Shown: one piece after another, positions 30,101 to 34,305 of the stretch
How positions within the stretch are numbered: position 1 is the stretch's first letter
Layout of the letters: every line of letters begins with the position of its first letter
IMG/VR virus record: IMGVR_UViG_3300012920_000126
Span: 1-34,305 of that record
Origin: a virus
Length of the DNA: 34,305 nt
Direction: 5' to 3' (one strand)
Made by a program: the position numbers and the translations under genes
The notes under the pieces: model-generated
What the model was told of the DNA's origin: nothing
What the model saw: the letters and a program-made list of their open reading frames with translations, nothing else
Database searches by the model: none

Positions 30101-30130
30101 ATTATATAACATCTAGGGTACTCATGTCAA
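30101..30130 (-). promoter_or_regulatory. Consensus host-type promoter of gp55
   Basis: TTGACA (30125-30130), 18-bp spacer, TATAAT (30101-30106): both boxes perfect. It lies in the 3' end of the nucleotidyltransferase gene, whose TAA stop (30102-30104) is within the -10 box. Confidence 0.8.
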
Positions 30131-30557
30131 GATCATAATGCGCTTCTGCTACCCTTTTTCGCAGATCGCTCGTCGAAAAACGATGATCTCTTTTATTATA
30201 ATAAATCTCAATACCACGAGAGGCACATGTCGCCCTTCCCGTGAATGTCTTGTCCTTGTACTCCGACCCTATAATACGTAGATCGATGTTGACCATCTTC
30301 AGAATATCTTCAAGGTCTTCTTCGGTTTGATAGGGGATGATCTCATCGACATACTTGATGCCGTGAAGTTGTGTGTAACGTTCTACCAAAGTTTGAACAG
30401 GTGGATTCTTTTCAGGACGATCCACAGAAGGATCGACTTGTAACCCACAAATCAAATAATCACACTGTTCTTTTGCTTCACGTAGCATGGACACATGTCC
30501 AGCGTGTAAGAGATCAAATGTGCTTGCCGTAAATCCGACTAAATTTCCGCTTGCCAT
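30102..30557 (-). CDS. Cytidylyltransferase-like nucleotidyltransferase (TagD/RfaE-C type)
   Basis: 151 residues. VGFTASTFDLLHAGHVSMLR (7-26) has the HxGH nucleotide-binding motif (H18-A-G-H21), and DHRFSTSDLRKRV (about 124-136) the ..(R)xSTSxLR motif. DRPEKNPPVQTLVERYTQLH is the substrate-loop region. The family activates glycerol-3-phosphate, sugar phosphates or similar with CTP/ATP; glycerol-3-phosphate cytidylyltransferase annotations are usual in marine T4-like phages. It could feed envelope or glycan chemistry. ATG 30557. Confidence 0.8.
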   Translation of the reverse strand: MASGNLVGFTASTFDLLHAGHVSMLREAKEQCDYLICGLQVDPSVDRPEKNPPVQTLVERYTQLHGIKYVDEIIPYQTEEDLEDILKMVNIDLRIIGSEYKDKTFTGRATCASRGIEIYYNKRDHRFSTSDLRKRVAEAHYDLDMSTLDVI

Positions 30558-30612
30558 AATGCAAAATCCATGTTATAATAAGAGCTCCTCTGCCGAGGGT
30601 TGAATATACCTT

Positions 30613-30972
30613 TTAGTGAACGATAGGTTTAAATGGAATAACATTATCCATAGCACTATCAAGGAAGTCTAATTCATCGGGAATCGCAACTTCCTCACCA
30701 TTCGAATACATTTCATCCAAACCACGTCTCCACTCTAAAATCAAATCTTCGGGCGGGTTCGCATAAGAAACCACGTGATCCGCACGAATGACCTGAATAG
30801 AATCGGGGCGATCTTGGTATACCATAAAATTCTTAAACGTATAGAACTTCATGCCGTTGTGATTTCTCTGAACCAATTTAAGAGAGTTTCTGATAATAAC
30901 TTCAAACTCACCGTCTTCGATCACTTCAGCGAGTATTTCGTCACCTGTGCTTAGTCTAATTTGTTTAATCAT
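30613..30972 (-). CDS. Conserved phage protein with Sm-like N-terminus
   Basis: 119 residues. IKQIRLSTGDEILAEVIEDG followed by FEVIIRNSLKLVQRNHNGM is the pattern of an Sm/Lsm-type or similar small barrel (LSTGDE.l.AeV). The rest is acidic and ends PDELDFLDSAMDNVIPFKP. No firm family. ATG 30972. The 55 bp between it and the nucleotidyltransferase gene (30558-30612) contain a weak CCTC/GAGG inverted repeat and an AT-rich stretch but no clear promoter. Confidence 0.55.
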   Translation of the reverse strand: MIKQIRLSTGDEILAEVIEDGEFEVIIRNSLKLVQRNHNGMKFYTFKNFMVYQDRPDSIQVIRADHVVSYANPPEDLILEWRRGLDEMYSNGEEVAIPDELDFLDSAMDNVIPFKPIVH

Positions 30973-30980
30973 TTCTTGTC

Positions 30981-32462
30981 CTATTTGAGGTCTAATGGGT
31001 AGACCTTATATTTAAATCCTTCTCTACTATATATCTTTATTCTTTCAGCGGAATGTTTCAGTGTGAAGTTCCTATAACCTCTACAATGTAAATCGTCTGA
31101 TATATCAAAAAGGTTAGTAGTAGACCCATCGTCACTTTTTCGTAACCCTCTACCGATAGACTGAAGTACCTTAACCTGTGATTTACTTGGAGAAGCAAAT
31201 ATAATATTATGCAAATTCCGTATGTTAATGCCAGTAGAAAAAGTTCCCAATGATGCAACAATGATTGCATTTTTCTGTCCTTCTACGATACCACGTATCT
31301 GTTCTCTGTCTGAGGCATCGACCTCACCGGACACATAAAATACTTTTCGATCTTTCTCAGATTCTTTTTGTATTAAATCATAAAGGACTTTACCATGCTT
31401 CTCTACAAACTGAAACAAGACCAGAGTGTTCCCCTTCTGATCTAAAGTCAAGTTCTTTATGAACCTGTTGCGTTTTTCATTGGTTACTATATATTCTAGT
31501 TCTTCCTGATAGGTGCTCCCCTTCAGTCTGACACATTCATCATTATGATATCGCAGTAACATCACCTTGATGTCTAGGTCTGCGAGTTGTTTCTTTTCCT
31601 GAAGTTTTACTGTACGGGTAACCGTGAAAACCGGCCCGAACAAACCTTCAAGGACAAGTTTATTCGTCTCTGTACCGTCAAGCGTACCTGTCGTTCCTAT
31701 ACGATAGTTCGCATTGACACACTTGTCCATAAGAGTATTTAGTGACTTTGCTTTGAATAAATGCACCTCATCACCAAATACACATTTAACATCTTCAAAC
31801 CATTCTCGACTAAACTTGTATATAGACTGCCATGTAGAGATGATTACACGTTTACCTGTATTCTTATCTTTACCAGAATAGATCATGTGACAATGTTTTT
31901 CTACATCAAAACCGTAGTCTTTAAAGTCTTTATACATCTGTTCTACTAGTGAGGTTGTTGGTACGACAACAAGAATCTTTCCATCCTCGTTCTTTTCGAT
32001 CCAACGCATAACATTGTATATAATAAATGACTTACCGGAACCTGTCGGTGATAAAAGGATTGCACGTTTGTTTTCGATACTATGAGATATCGCATCATAC
32101 TGATAATCATGCGGTTCGAAAGGTGCTTTAAGATTTGCAAGAAACTTTACCAAGTCCGGCGGCGATACTTTGTTCTTTGCATTAGGTGTGCCCCACTCAT
32201 ATTCATCTATGATCTGTAGGGGGTAAAAACGGTCTGCACAAAACTTACGTAACTGTTCGTACAAACCAACATGGATTTGTTTGGTGACTTGGTTGTACAG
32301 TTTGATCTTACCATCCCACTGTCTTCTCTTGAATGCGGGCATAAACCTGTAGCCCGGCACAAAGAACGAGAAGTACTCACGTAGTTCTTGTTCCTGAGAT
32401 GCGTTTGATTCAACTGCCATGTAAGAGTGGTTTAACATCCCCACTCTGATCTTGTTATCCAC
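30981..32462 (-). CDS. uvsW: UvsW helicase
   Basis: A 493-residue SF2 helicase. N-terminal DNA-binding region (FFVPGYRFMPAFKRRQWDGK), motif I SPTGSGKS (about 138-145), Ib VVPTTSLVEQMY, motif II FGDEVHLF, TGTLDGTE, and motifs V-VI (FSTGINIRNLHNIIF, VLQSIGRGLRK). UvsW rewinds DNA and resolves stalled forks and R-loops, shifting T4 from origin- to recombination-driven replication. I place the start at GTG 32462 (VDNKIRVGMLNHS), which lines up with the T4 N-terminus MDIKV and overlaps the uvsY stop by 8 bp; a TTG at 32486 would add eight residues. Confidence 0.93.
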   Translation of the reverse strand: MDNKIRVGMLNHSYMAVESNASQEQELREYFSFFVPGYRFMPAFKRRQWDGKIKLYNQVTKQIHVGLYEQLRKFCADRFYPLQIIDEYEWGTPNAKNKVSPPDLVKFLANLKAPFEPHDYQYDAISHSIENKRAILLSPTGSGKSFIIYNVMRWIEKNEDGKILVVVPTTSLVEQMYKDFKDYGFDVEKHCHMIYSGKDKNTGKRVIISTWQSIYKFSREWFEDVKCVFGDEVHLFKAKSLNTLMDKCVNANYRIGTTGTLDGTETNKLVLEGLFGPVFTVTRTVKLQEKKQLADLDIKVMLLRYHNDECVRLKGSTYQEELEYIVTNEKRNRFIKNLTLDQKGNTLVLFQFVEKHGKVLYDLIQKESEKDRKVFYVSGEVDASDREQIRGIVEGQKNAIIVASLGTFSTGINIRNLHNIIFASPSKSQVKVLQSIGRGLRKSDDGSTTNLFDISDDLHCRGYRNFTLKHSAERIKIYSREGFKYKVYPLDLK

Positions 32463-32901
32463 CGGCTTCCAATCTTCTCCAATCAATAATATTTTTGATA
32501 GTGGAATGTCTCCACCTCAATGTCTGAATGATTTCTTCAAGAGTATCTATAGTAGTTTTAAGATACGTAATTTTTTCTTCGGACTTCTGTATGTCCGTAT
32601 CGGCATCTGCCATTTTTTCTTTCAGTGCCTTGGTAGGAATGTTTCCTTGGAATGGATCGTACTGCCAGTTCTTATCGTTAATCTCTTCCTGAGACATCTT
32701 ACCTTCGTAGTACATGAACTTATCCTTGAACAGGACTCTCTGCGAATGTTCTGCCTTCTTTAATCGCAACTTAGTTAGGGTCAAGTATTCAAGATACTTG
32801 GCGTGTAACTTTGCGGTTGCAATAGAAGTATCGTCCAGTTTATGTCTGTCGATCTCTGCATCGGTTTTCCATTCTTTCAAAATTGACTCTAGGTCTAACA
32901 T
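32455..32901 (-). CDS. uvsY: UvsY recombination mediator
   Basis: A 148-residue helical protein. MLDLESILKEWKTDAEIDRH, then K.HAKYLEYLTLTKLRLKKA, FKDKFMYYEGKMSQEEIN and the C-terminal TLRWRHSTIKNIIDWRRLEA-GG ending follow T4 UvsY (which ends IKHIQDMRAFEAGK). It helps load UvsX on gp32-coated ssDNA. ATG 32901 with AGG SD; it begins directly after the stop of the upstream oxygenase-like gene. Confidence 0.85.
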   Translation of the reverse strand: MLDLESILKEWKTDAEIDRHKLDDTSIATAKLHAKYLEYLTLTKLRLKKAEHSQRVLFKDKFMYYEGKMSQEEINDKNWQYDPFQGNIPTKALKEKMADADTDIQKSEEKITYLKTTIDTLEEIIQTLRWRHSTIKNIIDWRRLEAGG

Positions 32902-32902
32902 A

Positions 32903-33529
32903 CTATTCCTCACTTATAACACTTAAACAATCATTCCAATATTCTTCGTCGAATCCTAACATCCAACTCCAAGTCATTCTCCAACATTCAGTAGCGGCAC
33001 AATGATACACTAATTGATCATCATGGTATCCACCGAAATATCCTGCTTTGAGAGTCCATCCTGCCTTATCACGTATTGTGACATTCTCTTTACGGACTCT
33101 GTCATAATATCTAAACCAACCATCACCAGTCTCACTCCACGTAAAGACTAGATTATATGATGGCGCATTAGCATTATTATGCCATTCAATAAATCCGCCG
33201 GGCGGATATGCTATTGTCAATGCAGAACAGGAGAGTCCTAACAACTCTTTCATCTGATTGTCGAAAGACAATAACTCACTCTTATATCCTTGATCGTCAT
33301 CTACAGGATGTTTCAAAAGATATCCATGACCTAACTCAGCATGACCTTCATGAGATGTTCCCATACTCATTACTTTGTCACGGTATTTATCTGAGATATA
33401 AGTCATTATATCTTCTGGGTTACCTGTACTACGGCACTTCTCAGATATTTGATATTTCTCAGTGTAAGTATATCTTATTTTATCAAGTATGTCAAGAACA
33501 TTCTTGTTCCTGATTTCAATGTTAATCAT
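32903..33529 (-). CDS. 2OG-Fe(II) oxygenase-like protein, paralogue B
   Basis: 208 residues, paralogous to the product of 4203-4874. It shares the N-terminal I.IRN...L..LD, YPPGGF..WH.N, FTW....G.FRYYD, E.VTI.D..GW and a terminal H...R. Here the metal-site candidates are H117, N119 (Asn again at the usual Asp position), H176 and R184. ATG 33529 follows the tail-tube stop by one base. The 5' coding region contains a strong early promoter (33467-33495), so a shorter product from ATG 33406 is possible, but the aligned N-terminus supports the long form. Confidence 0.62.
   Translation of the reverse strand: MINIEIRNKNVLDILDKIRYTYTEKYQISEKCRSTGNPEDIMTYISDKYRDKVMSMGTSHEGHAELGHGYLLKHPVDDDQGYKSELLSFDNQMKELLGLSCSALTIAYPPGGFIEWHNNANAPSYNLVFTWSETGDGWFRYYDRVRKENVTIRDKAGWTLKAGYFGGYHDDQLVYHCAATECWRMTWSWMLGFDEEYWNDCLSVISEE
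33467..33495 (-). promoter_or_regulatory. Strong host-type promoter inside the oxygenase paralogue B gene
   Basis: TTGACA (33490-33495), 17-bp spacer, TATACT (33467-33472; 5/6), starting 34 bp inside the coding region. It would give uvsY and uvsW early transcription independent of the late tail-tube gene upstream. Confidence 0.6.
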
Positions 33530-33530
33530 A

Positions 33531-34031
33531 TTAAACTATTTCATATCTCTCGAATCTAAAACTAGAGGTGAATACTAGGTAGGTTTGGTTTTGACTTGCG
33601 TTCATTTCTATTGATCCAACGTTTGTTGGTATGCAACCAAGGTATTTGATACGCTTGTTTTTGTTGTTATGACTAGTAAGGATGTTAACCGTGATATCTG
33701 CTTCCGTTGCAATCTTGCCTTCTTTCAGTGATTCCGCACCAGATACATGACCATCGTTTACCATTCTTTCTAACCATGATTGGATTTCTAGATAAGACTT
33801 CATGTCTTCATCTAAGATAAAATCTATCTGAACTTCACCATAAGTAATCTTATCACCCGCAAATGGTAGTGACGTAATCCTTCTGCCGGGCAGTTCAACT
33901 GGGTTGACAGAGGCGCCGGGATGTGTTATACTTTGTGCAAAGTATTGTAAATTCGGATAGTTTTTCCTGTCAATAGAGACAGAGAATCCGGTTGGTTGTA
34001 AATAATTCTTGTTTTCAGTAAGAGTTGCCAT
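33531..34031 (-). CDS. 19: Tail-tube protein, gp19-like
   Basis: 166 residues (T4 gp19 has 163). LQPTGFSVSIDRKNYPNLQY, a SLPFAGDKITYGEVQIDFIL strand pair and IKYLGCIPTNVGSIEMN near the C-terminus parallel T4 gp19 (..INVAGD.., ..GLWPTNVGELQLD..). It would polymerise into the inner tail tube. It could be a related tube-fold baseplate protein such as gp54, but length and the PTNVG motif favour gp19. ATG 34031 lies 23 bp after a perfect TATAAATA late promoter. Confidence 0.7.
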   Translation of the reverse strand: MATLTENKNYLQPTGFSVSIDRKNYPNLQYFAQSITHPGASVNPVELPGRRITSLPFAGDKITYGEVQIDFILDEDMKSYLEIQSWLERMVNDGHVSGAESLKEGKIATEADITVNILTSHNNKNKRIKYLGCIPTNVGSIEMNASQNQTYLVFTSSFRFERYEIV

Positions 34032-34054
34032 CGTGTTCTCCTATATCACTCTTC

Positions 34055-34062
34055 TATTTATA
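34055..34062 (-). promoter_or_regulatory. T4-type late promoter TATAAATA for the tail-tube gene
   Basis: An exact TATAAATA on the minus strand, with the ATG 23 bp beyond its edge. It is separated by only 3 bp from a divergent host-type promoter on the plus strand. Confidence 0.8.
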
Positions 34063-34065
34063 CGC

Positions 34066-34095
34066 TTGACAAACCCTATTTGAATGTTATATAAT
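34066..34095 (+). promoter_or_regulatory. Consensus host-type promoter, plus strand
   Basis: TTGACA (34066-34071), 18-bp spacer, TATAAT (34090-34095): both boxes perfect. It drives the rightward gene starting at 34118. Confidence 0.8.
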
Positions 34096-34117
34096 ACTTG
34101 TTAAATGAGAGGACTAC

Positions 34118-34305
34118 ATGATTTTATCTAAACAAGACGCATATTACGCCGCTGGCGTATTCGATGAGTTCTTTGCGAACTTTAATCGAATCGATGATTA
34201 CATGCGTAAAATTAAACTAGAACGTATGGAGAGTTTTCCATACAGTTTGCCGGGCATGGGCCCTGAGAACGATCTGTTCGACAAGTTCGACGTGCATCCA
34301 CACGA
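34118..34305 (+). CDS. Rightward early gene, partial (runs off the window)
   Basis: ATG 34118 preceded by GAGAGGA (34107-34113) and a perfect promoter. The visible 62 codons begin MILSKQDAYYAAGVFDEFFA and continue with a helical, acidic sequence (NFNRIDDYMRKIKLERMESF, LPGMGPENDLFDKFDVH). No family recognised. Its divergent orientation and early promoter indicate the start of a rightward early operon beyond the window. Confidence 0.7.
   Translation, partial: MILSKQDAYYAAGVFDEFFANFNRIDDYMRKIKLERMESFPYSLPGMGPENDLFDKFDVHPH

Noticed and set aside
30558-30612. Promoter upstream of the nucleotidyltransferase gene
   Set aside because: TTCAAC with 18-bp spacing to TATTAT has a poor -35 match (3/6); the AT-rich stretch alone is not enough.
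1-34305. CRISPR array, insertion sequence, integrase or attachment site
   Set aside because: No regularly spaced repeats, transposase, integrase or tRNA-end duplication was seen; the only mobile element is the HNH gene.

Overview
This 34.3-kb window is part of the genome of a large T4-superfamily myovirus, probably marine and of the exo-T4 type (the broad group that includes cyanophages and pelagiphages). The evidence is a T4-ordered replication, recombination and transcription block: uvsY, uvsW, gp55, gp47, gp46, gp45, gp44, gp62, regA, gp43, uvsX and gp41. There is also a gp19-like tail-tube protein and T4-type late promoters (TATAAATA). Nothing photosynthetic is present. The terminal oxidase is of the proteobacterial/mitochondrial AOX type rather than the plastid type found in cyanophages, so I infer a heterotrophic, probably proteobacterial, aerobic host. 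GC content is about 40% by eye. Almost every gene lies on the minus strand, in tightly overlapping (often ATGA) operons. Only 16382-16846 and the partial gene at 34118-34305 are on the plus strand.

Layout from low to high coordinates. (a) 27-5000: a late secreted protein, two tandem SGNH-like hydrolases, a DUF3310 protein, a divergent acyl-adenylating-enzyme-like protein and a 2OG-Fe(II)-oxygenase-like protein. (b) 5100-9000: an AbrB-like mini-gene, thyX, helicase gp41 and uvsX. (c) 8.8-12.4 kb: a truncated UDP-glucose dehydrogenase and a UDP-glucuronate-epimerase-like enzyme, an archaeo-eukaryotic-type primase candidate and an HNH homing endonuclease beside gp43. (d) 12.4-16.3 kb: DNA polymerase gp43, a GT25-like glycosyltransferase, a 30-residue membrane peptide and Hsp20. 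(e) 16.4-21.9 kb: a plus-strand virion-type gene, a JmjC/cupin oxygenase, regA, gp62, then an accessory island (sulfotransferase, dCMP deaminase, DUF2061, MazG, PsiE-like, AOX) inserted between the clamp-loader subunits gp62 and gp44. (f) 21.9-25.1 kb: a membrane/SAP-like protein, a SleB-type wall hydrolase, several small unknowns, a cupin and two tRNAs (Gly-CCC, Arg-UCU). (g) 25.1-34.3 kb: gp45, gp46, gp47, a 2OG oxygenase, sigma factor gp55, a nucleotidyltransferase, uvsW, uvsY, a second copy of the 2OG-like protein and the tail-tube gene.

The genes fit a lytic programme. Host-type promoters (TTGACA, 17-18 bp spacer, TATAAT-like) precede replication genes and are often built into the stop codon of the gene upstream; TATAAATA late promoters precede virion genes. 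ThyX, dCMP deaminase and MazG feed nucleotide supply. AOX and PsiE-like proteins would alter host respiration and the phosphate/stress state. The UDP-uronate enzymes, glycosyltransferase and sulfotransferase suggest glycan (or nucleic-acid) decoration. Four 2OG-oxygenase-like proteins plus the di-iron AOX make this an unusually non-heme-iron-rich phage region.

The most striking non-gene signal is that, by my reading, the pentamer CCWGG does not occur anywhere in the window, whereas CCSGG is common. Counts and family assignments were made by eye from the sequence; no database was searched.
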